Below, piece after piece: positions 11,555 through 22,177 of a DNA stretch of 64,000 nt; within the stretch, counting starts at the first letter, position 1; every line of letters begins with the position of its first letter. The stretch lies in assembly GCF_000687475.1 (NCBI RefSeq), contig NC_057318.1:496001-560000 (forward strand), given 5' to 3'. The position numbers and the translations under genes are program-made. A model generated the notes under the pieces. It did no database searches, was not told the DNA's origin, and worked only from the letters and a program-made list of their open reading frames with translations. Origin of the DNA: Ustilaginoidea virens. Lineage: Eukaryota; Ascomycota; Sordariomycetes; Hypocreales; Clavicipitaceae.

Positions 11555-14500
11555 CTATAGGGATTGCAGCCCTAATAGCTGCCGAAATATAGGGAATTTC
11601 GGGCTTGGAAGTGGTTTGGTGAGTCCATCCGCAGGCATATCTATCGTGGGTAAATAAGATATTTTTACTAGGCCACTGTGGGCCTTCTCACGTATATACC
11701 GGAATTTAAGCAAGGTATGCTTAGTGCGGGCATGCTGATTTGGGTCATTTGCGTTAGAAATAGACCCTTGGTTATCGCAGTATAGTGGTATCGGGCGTTA
11801 AATATCGACCTGGATTTCTTTAAATAAATTAGATATCCACTCCACTTCGCGAATCGCCTTAAGCATTACATTAGACTCGGCTTCAAGCGTTAACAAAACC
11901 ACAGTCGAAGACCGTTTTAACCTCTAGCTAATAGGCCCACCATTCAAGGTAGTAAGATAACCACCAGTAGACTTAGAAGTCAGCCGGCATCCAGCAAAAT
12001 CGCTATCAGAAAATGCAGCTAATACTACGGTAGCTTTAGCGGCTTGGTGACGGTAACAAATGGCTGTATTTGCCGTACCAGCTAAGTAGCGAAAAGCGCC
12101 CTTAGCAGCATTAAGCTGTGTAGTGGAAGCCTATTGCATATATCGTGACAGGTATTACATTGGAAAGGCAAGGTCAGGTCTTGACATCATCATCAACCAT
12201 ATCGATATCCCTACCAGCTGCTAGAATAAGTGTTGATTATTAGCATCCAGCGGCGTATCTTTAGCCTCAGCAAGTATACCGGGCTGTAGCGGGATTAGAT
12301 GCGGTCGTGCGTCCTTAAGGTTGAATTTCTTAAGGACTTCTGCAATAAATTGCGATTGGTGCAGCCATAACAGGCCCTTTTCTCTATCCCTAATAATTTG
12401 CACTCCTAGAAAGAAGGAGACAGGTCCTCGGTCTTCTATAGCATAAACCTTATGGAATTTGGCCTTAAGCTGGTCAATATAGCTAAGGTCTAGACCGACA
12501 ATTAAGCAGTCATCCACATAGGTCACAATAAAGGTATACATTCCTTTATTATAGAAGACGGCAGCATCAGAAAGTAACGGCTTAAAACCCTCTTGCACTA
12601 GAAGGTCTTTTAACCGTAACTGCCATTCGCGAGGGCCTTATTTTAGCCCATATAAGGCTTTCTTCAATAGTATGACCTGTGATGCAGAGGGGTTATATCC
12701 AACCTTAGTAAGCAAGGCTAGAAGTCGACGATGCTGCTGGTCAGACCATAAGGCTAGGTTAGGTGAGAGTAGGCTTTCTGCAAATTCTAGAAAACCAGCT
12801 AGAATCTCTATATAAATCGTCTCCAGTAGTTCACTATTTAGAAAGGCACCAATAAAGTCGATCTGCTCTATTTCCCAGTTATTTGCAGCAGTAAGAGTAA
12901 GGATAATCCTCTATGTTGGTGGGATTGAAGTCGAGGTATAGGTCTCCGTAAAGTCTTGCCTAGATACCTGCATAAAGCCTTTGATAATTAATCGTGCCTT
13001 ATATTTAACCGGGTTATTATTCGCATCTTTCTTTATACGAAAAACAGGCCGGTTACGCAATATCTTCCTACTAGTAGGAATACTAGCCTTTGGTATAAAT
13101 TGGAAGATATTTAAGTCGATTAATTGCTCGAATTCCGAAAATAAGGCTTTAACCCAGCTATCTTTTTGTGGGCTGTGTAAGACTTCCTTCCAGCTATTAG
13201 GCACACCTTCTGGGGCCCGTTTTGCAGCCTTAATCTTTACTGCATAGTAAATATCGTACATTTGCTGGTAAAAAGCATAGGAAGGGGGGAAATCCTGTGT
13301 GGGAGCCTCTGGGGGGCTGCCTGGGTATCCGAAAATCTGGTCGTTTTTCGGCTGGGTGGGTGGGAAAGCACCCCATTGGTTAGTCTGTGGGTCAGACTGT
13401 TGGTTAGTCTGTGGGTCAGACTGTTGGTTAGTCTGTAGGTCAAGTGACCTATAGTATCCGTAGCTTAGGATACCTTGTACGTCTCGTATCCGTGGCTGTA
13501 TTCTTCCTCTAATTTTACCCTTAGTAGCCCTAACCTGGTATAGCTGAATAGGCACCTTTTCTGATACTCGAAATATTTTCTCCTATAGTCTCTCATTTGA
13601 GGCAATATCTGGACTCTCGAATTTCAGATATTCTAGTGTAGGCAGCGTTTTACTATGGCGAAATGCTGTATTTACTAGGAAGCCGGGCGAAAAGGCAGAA
13701 TCTATTGTATTAGAAAGTCGTAGAAAATCAGTATGTATGGGGCTTTGAGATTCGGACTATTGAAAATTTGTTGTGTAGGGCAGGTCAGAATTTTCACTTG
13801 TGTGGGTCATGCCTACTTTTGTGACGGATTTAGAAAATCTCTATATTTGAGATTCCTGGTGACGAGAGCTTTCTGCATTTCCTAGCATTTGCAGCCTTTT
13901 TGTATGGGAAAAAGGCGTAAATTCCTTAGCCGGTGAAAAAGGACCGTCTTGCCTAAGCTGAAAAGCTGAGTTAGGCTGAAGCGATTTGGAATCGAAAGAT
14001 GGCGAATTGCTAGGAAATATTACAGAGTGCTGTGGCGGGCCAATTGGTAGGCCTACTAGTTGTGGTGGATCTGTATGCTGTATTAGGCCTATTGGTTGTG
14101 GTGGGCCTGTGGGCTGTGTTGGATCCGTGGCCTATAGTAGGCCTATGCCTTCGATTAGGCCTATACTGTCGGTCTTAGACGAAATAGGCATATCTAGGCG
14201 AGGCGACTTCCAGATAGGCTCTTCTAGAGCAATTTAGTCGATATTTACCCCCTCTAAAATAGAAGACGGTAGGAAGTCGAATTTGCCCTTTAGGCTACTT
14301 GAAATAGGGCCTATACCTTCATTTTAGTAGGTAAAAGTAATAAAAGAGGTCTTGGTGATGACCCGGCGATGTGGGATATAGATAAGGTAGGTGCCATTAC
14401 CTAGCGTAGCTAGTAACCTATCTGACTCGGTCTGGGGGGCTAGCTTATAGCTAATGACCCGTTTTTCTGGAGGGATTAGTACCTCTACAGCCGCACTAAT

Positions 14501-17287
14501 AGCCCTGAAGCTAGTAAGGTCGGGTAGGTAGTAGTGCGTAATTTCCGGAAAATCCTTTTTTAATTCCTTAAAAGGTGACGAGGAACAGTTTATAACTACT
14601 ATTAGATTTACCAAGGTAGTAATACTAAGAATTACTGCAGACTAAAGGTAAAAAGGTAACCGAGACTAAAGTATAATAGCTCTAAGTCGGTCAATAATAA
14701 CCCGTATAGAGCATTCTGCTAACCCATTTTGCTTATAAATATAAAGGGAAGAGGTTAAAAAATCTATGCCCTTAAGAGCTAGCCAGGCTGTAATAACATC
14801 GTTGATTTCCTTGCCACTATTATAGTGGAATTCAATAGCTGATTTGCTATAGCGATTCCTAAGACCTTGGAAGAACCCCTGTAATACTGGGAATACCGTG
14901 GGCCCTTCCTTATTGGGTAGTAAATACACCTAACGGAAGCGTGATTTCCGGTCAACTAAGATAAGGTAAATAGGGCGTTTGTTATATAGTAGAGGGTTGA
15001 TTTGGAAGATATCGCCCTCTATGATATCCAAACAATACATAGGGTCTGGTATAGCCCCTGATATAAAACGCCGTACTAATTTTGCCTTTTTACAGGCGAT
15101 GCAGTTAAAGTCAGAATCCTTTACCTTACTAAGATCAGGTAACCCTGTGGTTAATACACAGGTTTTCTTTAAAAGTTGGATTCCGATATGCCCAAGCTAG
15201 ATATGCCAAAGTCCGGCTAATAATAGCAGCTTTTAATATTCTGTATTAGCAGCTGGTATTGTGACTGGGGCTGGGTTGAGGGCGACCGGGGCCCTCTATG
15301 GTGGTTAGGCTGTATTGGGAATAGCAGCCTCTATTGGTACCACCGAAAAACTAGGACTAACTGGTGGGTCAGCTAGTAGGATTTCTTGCGAATTAGCTGG
15401 TGGAAGTGGAAGGTCCGAGTCAGCTAGTAGGGTAGGTAAATCCTCTGGCAGGGGATATTCCTCGTATTCTTCTGGGTTAGCTAGGGCAGGTAATTCGACC
15501 GAGATACTGTATAAAGCCAGTTGGCTGGTATGGTGTAAAAACGGCGAATCTACCCCTTTTTATTGTAAAAAGAAGCTAGATTTCTTAAAATTAAGAAGCC
15601 TAATGCACTTGTTGTTGCTATTAACTAGGCTTTGGCCCTGAATACTGCTACGATTCAGATAGTGTTTAATGCTGCTAAAGATGTTAATGTTAAAAGCTGG
15701 TATGAAGAGGGCGTTGGTTAGCTCTAAGGTGCCCTACTGAGGTGGGTTGGTGGCCTATAGTACGGTAAAACGCGCTGTGCCCTACCCACTGGGCTTGATT
15801 GGGCCACCACCTGTGCTGATGACTGGTCTGTTTCCGGTATAGTATTAGAAGTAGGTGAAGTGCTTTTTATCGTTGATGATATGCACCGTAGAACTAGTAT
15901 TATAGAGTAAAGAATCTGTTGGCGTTTTCCTACCGGATTGTGCACTATAGCTGGTAGCTAGAAATTGCATACATTTGCGGTCCTGGAAGGAAGAATAGGC
16001 TGTCTTACTGGGTGTAAGACTTAGAGTGTTATAATTCCCTAGTACGAAGGAATTAATAGTCTTTTCCTTTTCGTCGGTCTTTTGTGGGGTATCTGCTTTA
16101 TTAGCTGAATCTTTCTTTTCTTTCTTCTTCTTATTTTCCGGCTTGCCCTGTGTGGCTGAAGAAGACCCTTATTGTTGGGTAGAAGAAGACCCCTGTTTCT
16201 TTTTGTTGGCATTAGTGGTAGTGTTTTTACCACCCTTGCTAGTATTGTTACTAGCCGGCTTGCTACTATTGTTAGCGTTAGTAGCGGCACCCTTGACCTT
16301 TGCGAGGTAGGTAGTAGCCCTTACTACTGATGATCCTTTAATGCGTTATTCTTCTAGTAAATCAACTATATAAAATTGCAGGTTAATATTTGATGTATTT
16401 CCCTAAGTATAGGCGATTCTCATTATTATGCGGTGCCGTTCTGCCCACTAAAAAAAGACCCCTTCTACAGCATGTAAATACTGGCTGATTTGGTCGAAAG
16501 GTTGTATGTGGGAGCCTAAAATTTGCAGCCTGGATAGGTAGCTATTAAAGGAGGCGTTGAAAGATTCCAAGGTACCCTTGTAGCCTGTAAAATTTAGTTG
16601 ATAGAAGACAGGGTATAGGTGGGTCCGCTGTACGTCTGATGAGTGAGAATACTGTTTGGTGAGTAACGTAAAGGCTGACTCTGGGTTAGTGTACTAGTTG
16701 ATAGCGGCAGCTGGTCCTTCTGTGCAACTATTCTTAATAAGTAATAGTAAAAGTGCTTGCTCTGAATCGTTGAATTTGCTAGTAATAGAAGGTTCTTCGA
16801 TAAATTTAGCGATGTTAAGTGCCCTAAGTTGAATTATAAGGGCCTGTTTCCATTGGTCGAAGTTAGATGCCCCCCTTAGCTTTTGGGATTCCTGGAATCC
16901 GTTGGCTGTCTTGGCTAGTTCCTTGATAGCTATAGCGCTGACTTGGCTGCTAATGCTGGATGGAACCGGCAGGGGTTGTTGCTGGGCTTTGGGTAGAGAG
17001 GTATTTCCCTTACCTATAGGAGTTTGGAAGGTATCTACATCCATCATATCCTATAATAGTAGGCTGGCAGCAGGCTTGATTAGTCTGTCTACTAAGGTGC
17101 CCACCTTATCAGCCAAAAAATCGATTTTTGAGTTCATTCGATTAAATTTATGACTGAATTCTTTTCTCATTTCCTGTTGGTCTTCCCTGAGCTGGGTAAT
17201 TTCCTGGTTATTATCAGATTCTTTTACCTCTGCCGTATTAGGGACTTGGTAGCCTGGGTTATTGGCAGGAACGTTCTGACTGGCCAT
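11555..17287 (-). pseudogene. A2 gag-pol polyprotein gene, full length
   Basis: This is the full gag-pol gene of family A, 1911 codons in one frame from ATG at 17287 (MASQNVPANN) to the stop at 11555. Order: a Gln/Glu-rich coil; gag domain (GASNFDQWKQALIIQLRALN, about 16850); Ser/Thr/Asn/Lys-rich linker; protease, where DTG has become NTS (about 15900); GAG-pre-integrase with a WHI..LGH zinc motif and CIACKK; integrase core (14666-14929) with one catalytic Asp now Asn; integrase C-terminus (14324-14614). A linker with TNQQSDPQ repeats (near 13400) leads to RT (12911-13555, TYVDDCLIVG near 12510) and RNase H. Many in-frame TAG codons but no net frameshift: the damage is point mutation only. 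Dead as it stands. Confidence 0.9.
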
Positions 17288-17576
17288 TGTAGGAAGAGAA
17301 AAGGTGCCGGAAAGTCTTAAAAATGCGAAGAAAATCAAGACTGAAAATCTAGATAAAACTAGAAGAAAGCTGCGTTAAGGAATAACCTTAGAAAATCCTG
17401 TTGCAAAAAGGATGTGTTGCAGCTTGGTGTGGTAGCTGGGTTCCTAAATCTGGGATGATTAGTCCCTTACTGCAGATAGTAATATCGTTAGTTAGATTTC
17501 TGGAAGGTTAGCTGCTAAGTGCGTTAAAATCCTAAGTTAGCGTAAAAAAGTCTTAAGCTGGAAGCCTTGAGACACC
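17288..17576 (-). other. A2 5' leader
   Basis: Leader between the primer site and the gag ATG. The frame stays open upstream to 17338, but the Met at 17287 is the better start because the conserved gag sequence begins there. Confidence 0.55.
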
Positions 17577-17588
17577 GGGCTTATAACC
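17577..17588 (-). promoter_or_regulatory. A2 primer binding site
   Basis: Minus-strand GGTTATAAGCCC directly follows the 5' LTR. It differs from the A0 site by one G to A change and matches the initiator tRNA-Met anticodon arm at the remaining positions. Confidence 0.75.
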
Positions 17589-17740
17589 TGTTGCAAAATG
17601 GTGACTTAGAACACTGTTGGAAAGTATACTAAGTACCGATAGTGGCGTACAAGACGTTGCAGAATAAAATAAGCTGGTTAAAGATTAAAAACGCACACAC
17701 GGGGTTGACCAGAGCAAAGATGTCAGGGAAATCTGATTCT
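17589..17740 (-). repeat. A2 5' LTR, truncated
   Basis: Only the 152 bp next to the primer site remain. At 17740 (flank ATTCT) the LTR is interrupted by the B2 3' LTR, and the other 600 bp are absent from the window. Confidence 0.9.
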
Positions 17741-18407
17741 TATTGCAATTCTCAAGGTTACTATAAAAGCAGAGCCTTACTAGCTAGCTAGATAGCACGA
17801 GACTGTCTGCGACCTGTGAACTAATCTTAGTATAATACTAGATTTTTCACGAAGTCCTAAGACTATATAAGTGCTATAAAGTAAGGCAAGTGTAAAGGCA
17901 AGGCAAATATAAAATAACCAGAAAACGCAGGGAAGGTAAGAAGTTAAGAGGCATATAGTGCATTAACAGACTCGATTGTGCTGCCCTTCTACTATCTAGA
18001 AAGAAGGGGAAAAGCTATCCTATATATACATGAAGGAGGGGTGGGCCCAGGCATCCAAGGTAGCCAGTAAGAAAGCTCCCCGTAATGCTCGCTATGCCAC
18101 GTATATAATACGTCAGCAGCCCCACTATATCCAGCCTTTCCAACCACCCTAACCACCACACTAGTAATTAGCCACCACGCTAGTGACTAACTACCACGCT
18201 AGTAACTACCCACCACACTAGTGGACTAGCCACCACACTAGTAGGCCGCCACCACACTAGTAGGCCCACCACGCTAATTTAGCAATGCCACACCTTTTTT
18301 TAATAAGGCCTACCTTACTTGATATACTGTCAAGGATTCGGGCTACGCCCGTATCATGCTAAGGACAAGCTTGCGCGCAGCATAGTGCCAAGGGGATATA
18401 GGTGTCA

Positions 18408-18437
18408 ATTGTACCAAGTGTGGTAACTTGGTACAAT
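18408..18437 (+). other. TRIM1 LTR inverted repeat
   Basis: ATTGTACCAAGT (18408-18419) and ACTTGGTACAAT (18426-18437) form a perfect 12-bp stem with a 6-base loop. The right arm is also the segment complementary to the putative primer site after the LTR, so the two pairings compete. Present again at 18763-18792 and in TRIM2. Confidence 0.8.
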
Positions 18438-18541
18438 ACGTACTCTTTTGTCTGGCCTAACGGTCAGACAGAAGATTAGGTTTTTACCTGGCGATGTGCG
18501 CAGACACCCGCTTAGGGCCCAATTGGGCCACATCGTTACAT

Positions 18542-18556
18542 TTGTACCAAGTTACC
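18542..18556 (+). promoter_or_regulatory. TRIM1 putative self-priming primer site
   Basis: TTGTACCAAGTTACC begins one base after the 5' LTR. It is the exact reverse complement of GGTAACTTGGTACAA in the LTR. Tf1 and related fungal elements prime minus-strand synthesis from the 5' end of their own RNA in this way. Whether the transcript starts near 18422 is not shown by the sequence. Confidence 0.6.
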
Positions 18557-19175
18557 CAAGGTCACAGGTTCGAGTCCCGTATGTGGTGCGTGCAGCGGGC
18601 TCCTTACCTGGGCTTACAGAGGATGGGACTGGCCTCTGGGGGGTGCGTGGTATCAGATGGCCGGCTGCGGAGAGGGGAGCTATGTCAAGGATTCGGGCTA
18701 CGCCCGTATCATGCTAAGGACAAGCTTGCGCGCAGCATAGTGCCAAGGGGATATAGGTGTCAATTGTACCAAGTGTGGTAACTTGGTACAATACGTACTC
18801 TTTTGTCTGGCCTAACGGTCAGACAGAAGATTAGGTTTTTACCTGGCGATGTGCGCAGACACCCGCTTAGGGCCCAATTGGGCCACATCGTTACATATAC
18901 AGTAAATAATCCACTGAAAATCCTAAGGTAAAAGGCAAAGGCCTAAGGTTGGTAAGACTACCGTAAGTCCAAGAGGCGGTATAAGGACTAGAAGGTCAGT
19001 AAGCCAGTAGGGCATTAGGCCAGCAGCCTAATAGGCTACTATAGGATTTTAACACCCCCTCTGATTAGCTACTGTAGTAGCAAGCTAATCGTGTAAAGGA
19101 TAGGGAAAGAAAATGCAGTAAAAAGTGCTAAGGAAAAACATAAGAAAAACCTTAGTAAAAGTATGTTAGTATAAG

Positions 19176-20800
19176 TTAGCAGGCCCTAAGACCTAGTAAC
19201 TCGCGGAACCTAGTAAATTTAGGGCCCGGCAGTGGCTTAGTAAGGCCGTCAGCAGGCATACTATTAGTAGGTAAGTAGGTAATTTTAACCAAGCCTAGCT
19301 GGGCTTGCTCCCTAATATACCGGAATTTTAATAGCGTATGCTTAGTGCGAGCATGCTGATTAGGGTCGTTAGAATTCGAAATAGAGCCCTAGTTATCGCA
19401 GTATAGCGGTATAGGGCGTACAATATCAATTTCCAGCTCCTTACAAAGGTTAAAAAGCCACTGTACTTCACGGATAGTCTCAAGTAATACATCGGATTCA
19501 GCTTCTAAAGTAGATAGTACTACTAAAGAGGCTCGCTTAGAACGCCAGCTAATAGGACCACTATTAATAGTAGTAAGGAAGCCTCCAGTAGATTTAGAGG
19601 TTTCTTTACAGCCAGCAAAATCGCTATCAGAATAAGCGGTTATAATAGGCTGTTGATTGCTTTTAGTAAAGCAAATAGCTAGGTTCTCAGTGCCTTTAAG
19701 GTAGCTAAAGCTGCCTTTCGCAGCATTTAAATGCACATTAGTTGCCTTAGACATAAACCGAGAGAGGTATTGGGTAGGAAATGCTAGGTCGGGCCTAGTC
19801 ATCATCATAAGCCACATTATAGTGCCAGTAAGGCTCTGATAAAGGCTCTGATCAGTAGGGCTGAGGTCTTTTCCACTAGATTCATTTAGAATCCCTGGTT
19901 GAAGTGGAATTAGCTGAGGTTTAGTATCCTGTAAGCCGAATTTAGCTAAGACCTCTGCTATAAATTGGGCTTGGTATAGCCACAATAGACCTTCCTTCCT
20001 ATTTCGTATAATCTGTACGCCTAGGAAGAAGGAAGCCAGACCGCGGTCTTCTATAGCATAGACCTTATGGAATTTCCTTTTTAGCTGGTTAATATAAGTT
20101 ATATTTGGACCAACTAATAGGCAATCGTCAACATAGGTGACGATAAAAGTGCTGGTTTGCTTATTATAAAAGACGGCAGCATCAGAAGCTAAAGGTAAAA
20201 AACCTTCACTAGAAATCAGGTCTTTTAGCCAATATTGCCATTCGCGGGGTGCTTGTTTTAGCCCGTATAGGGCCTTCTTTAGCAAGATAGCTTGCTTAAT
20301 AGAAGGGTTAAATCCAGCTTCTTTAAGCAAAGTTAGTAGCCGTTGGCGCTGTATATTAGACCAAAGCTTGCTATCAGTTAGTAAACTTTCCGTAAATTCA
20401 AGGAATCCATCAGGAATATCCATATAAATAGTCTCAGAAAGTTCGCTATTTAGAAAGGCGCCTATAAAGTCTTCTGACTTAGGAAGGTAATCCACGGTGG
20501 CATTAGTATTAGTAATATCATCCGGGGTAGCATTAGTAATGCTAGTAAAATTAGTAGGGTCCGGCATGCTTTCTAGGTCATCCGGTATAGCATTAGTGCT
20601 AGTAATGCTAGTAAGGTTAGCAGAGTTAGTAGGGTCAGGAATGCTTTCTAGGTCATCCAGTAAAATAGTAGGTTCTTTACTGCTAAATACCCCCTCTGAA
20701 CCTGTATTTTGCCCTTTGTGAAAGTCTCCTTCTAGGCCACTAGAAATAGGGCCTATACCTTCATTTTGGTGGATAAAGGTAATAAAGGTTGTTTTTTAGT
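19176..20800 (-). pseudogene. B2 pol remnant: reverse transcriptase and RNase H with internal deletion
   Basis: The frame ends at the stop at 19176 and is open from 19389 to 20567 (392 residues). From its start it has a linker with repeats such as MPDPTNFTSITNATPDD, then jumps in frame from YLPKSED directly into FIGAFLNSELSETIYMD. The RT finger region that B1 has before this point (about 600 bp) is deleted. The palm follows with TYVDDCLLVG, then RNase H with YSDSDFAGCKETSKSTGGF. One stop at the end fits Gln to TAG. Upstream, at an A6 run (near 20795), the frame shifts relative to gag-protease. As part of a deleted element it cannot make functional RT, although most of the RT palm remains readable. 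Confidence 0.85.
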
Positions 20801-22177
20801 AACAACCTTCTTCTTTAGAAGGTAGATAAGGTAGGTATTAGCATAGGTCTTTTTAAGTAGCTGAATACCTATATGCCCTAGCCGTACATGCCAAATGCCG
20901 GCTAATTGTAATAGCTTCTGATATTCTGTATCAGCAGCTATAAGGGCAGGAGTAGGGCTAGTAGCCACTACAGGATTTTCGCTAGTCGTAATAGCGGGAT
21001 TTTCGCTAGTCGTAATAGCGGGATTTTCGCTAGTCGTAATAGCGGGATTTTCGCTAGTCGTAATAGCGGGAGAGTTAGTAGTAGGGCTGGTAGCCTCTAC
21101 AGGGTCTTCGCTAGTTGTGGTAGCGGGCTGGTTAGTAGTAGGGCTAGTAGCCTCTACAGGTTCCTTACTAGTCGCAGTAGTAGAAACGGGGGTAATAGTA
21201 ATATCCTCAGGATTACTATAATCAGCAGGGTTAGTAGGGCTGGGGACCTCTACTGATATACTATTAGTAATAGTATAATGGCTACAAGGTTGATGTAGTA
21301 GTGGTGTGTCTATTCCTTTCTGTGGAAGGAAAAAGCCGTATTTATCAAAGTTAAAAATGCCGATGCATTTACGGCTTGCTGACCAAAGCTGATTTTTAAT
21401 TAGTACCCCTTTAGCGGCATAGTGCTTTACACCGCTAATGATGTTAATATCCAAGGCAGGAATATATAGTGCATTCTTGAGCTCTATAATACCCCATTTG
21501 GTGGGATTAACGCCCTGTAGCACAGTAAATCGTGCTGTGCCCCAACCAGTAGGGGAAATAGGGCCACCACCAGTAGTAATTACAGGCTTATCATCCTTCT
21601 CAAAATGGTGAAAAGTGGTGAAATGCTTCTTATCATTAACAATATGATAAGTAGAGCCGGTATCGTAAAGGAGGGCATCCTTCGGGGTCCTACCGCCTGA
21701 TTTAGCACTATAGCTTATATCAGTGGATATAGTGGAAGAAGAAGAGGAATAGGATATATTAGTATCCTGGGTATTATAATTGCCTATAATAAAGGCCTCG
21801 ACATCTTGCTGATTGCTGCTAGAGTCTTGTTTCTTCTTTTGTTGCTGCTTCTTTTTCCTATTATTAGTAGAATTATTCTTGCTATTATTAGTAGAAGCGG
21901 CATTAGTAGTAGTAGGGCTAGTAGCCTCTACAGGGTCCTTGCTAGTCGTAATAGCAGAACCGGAGATAGTAGGGCTAGTAGCCTCTACTAGTTCCTTGCT
22001 AATTGCAATAGTAGGAACGTTACTATTTTGCCTACTAACTAAGCCTTGTATAAGGGTAGTTAGGGTATTCATCTGGGACTTTATATAGTCCATATCTAGC
22101 TGTAGTCGTGCAGTAAGATCAGCTTTAGAGTTGGAATCCAAAGTGGCCTTATAAGTGGAAGGCCTAGACTGTGCCAT
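20753..22177 (-). CDS. Family B gag-protease ORF, integrase core deleted
   Basis: An open frame of 474 residues starts with MAQSRPSTYKATLDSNSKAD at 22177. It has a short gag-like region, an Asn/Lys/Gln-rich basic stretch (NRKKKQQQKKKQ), then an aspartic protease with intact LLYDTGSTYHIVND. After that comes a Thr/Ser/Pro linker with tandem AITTSENP units (24-bp repeats, about 20978-21070) and VEATSPTT units, and finally a GAG-pre-integrase start (WHVRLGHIGIQLLKKTYA). There it jumps to the sequence found after the integrase core in family A (NTYLIYLLKKKVV), so the catalytic integrase is missing. The frame ends after a shift in an A6 run. It lies downstream of the primer site and the 5' LTR of B1. 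It may be B1 or a B2/B1 hybrid. It is the longest intact ORF in the window, but expression is not shown. Confidence 0.8.
   Translation of the reverse strand: MAQSRPSTYKATLDSNSKADLTARLQLDMDYIKSQMNTLTTLIQGLVSRQNSNVPTIAISKELVEATSPTISGSAITTSKDPVEATSPTTTNAASTNNSKNNSTNNRKKKQQQKKKQDSSSNQQDVEAFIIGNYNTQDTNISYSSSSSTISTDISYSAKSGGRTPKDALLYDTGSTYHIVNDKKHFTTFHHFEKDDKPVITTGGGPISPTGWGTARFTVLQGVNPTKWGIIELKNALYIPALDINIISGVKHYAAKGVLIKNQLWSASRKCIGIFNFDKYGFFLPQKGIDTPLLHQPCSHYTITNSISVEVPSPTNPADYSNPEDITITPVSTTATSKEPVEATSPTTNQPATTTSEDPVEATSPTTNSPAITTSENPAITTSENPAITTSENPAITTSENPVVATSPTPALIAADTEYQKLLQLAGIWHVRLGHIGIQLLKKTYANTYLIYLLKKKVVTKKQPLLPLSTKMKV

Larger units (their letters stand above)
10710..17740 (-). mobile_element. 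A2: family A copia element, 5' LTR truncated
   Basis: A2 is inserted in A1 gag. It has a 759-bp 3' LTR, a 6.1-kb internal region and the first 152 bp of the 5' LTR, which is then cut by B2. Both LTRs share subfamily marks, such as GGAAAGTATACTAAGTACCG, confirming that they are a pair. The flank at 10705-10709 is GTTAC; its partner was lost with the rest of A1. The frame of 1911 codons has no net frameshift, which makes this the best reference copy of family A in the window. Confidence 0.9.
18328..18895 (+). mobile_element. TRIM1: 568-bp terminal-repeat retrotransposon in miniature
   Basis: Two 213-bp direct repeats that read as identical (18328-18540 and 18683-18895), each TGTCAAGG..CGTTACA, flank a 142-bp internal region. 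The target duplication is TATAC (18323-18327 and 18896-18900). A purine tract GGAGAGGGGAG lies just before the 3' repeat. There is no coding capacity, so it must use proteins of another element. The first internal bases (18542-18556) are exactly complementary to 18422-18436 in its own LTR. A pol III-type A box (TGGCCTAACGG, 18453-18463) is in the LTR and a B box (GGTTCGAGTCC, 18567-18577) is internal. Identical LTRs and no visible RIP make it the youngest insertion of the left arm. Confidence 0.88.
17741..19054 (-). repeat. B2 3' LTR, interrupted by TRIM1
   Basis: Family B LTR on the minus strand, 741 bp without the TRIM1 insert and its target duplication. It has fewer of the CCACCACGCTAGTA-type repeats than the B1 pair, so it is a different copy. 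A TATA-like TATATATA lies at 18021-18028. The polypurine tract follows at 19055. Confidence 0.9.

Noticed and set aside
18328..18895. Retrozyme with a hammerhead ribozyme in the LTR
   Set aside because: I found no CTGATGA..GAAA hammerhead core in either TRIM copy.
20497..20721. Hydrophobic open frame on the + strand, also 21806-22088
   Set aside because: Antisense to the repeat-rich linkers of family B; the Leu/Val runs are the complement of Asn/Thr repeats.
20785..20805. Programmed -1 frameshift at the A6 run in family B
   Set aside because: The reading phase does not fit a slippery heptamer (the slipped P-site codon would be TAA), and family A has no shift there. More likely a mutation.
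20974..21075. Possible CRISPR array
   Set aside because: The 24-bp units are contiguous, with no spacers, and lie in frame within a protein linker of a eukaryotic element.
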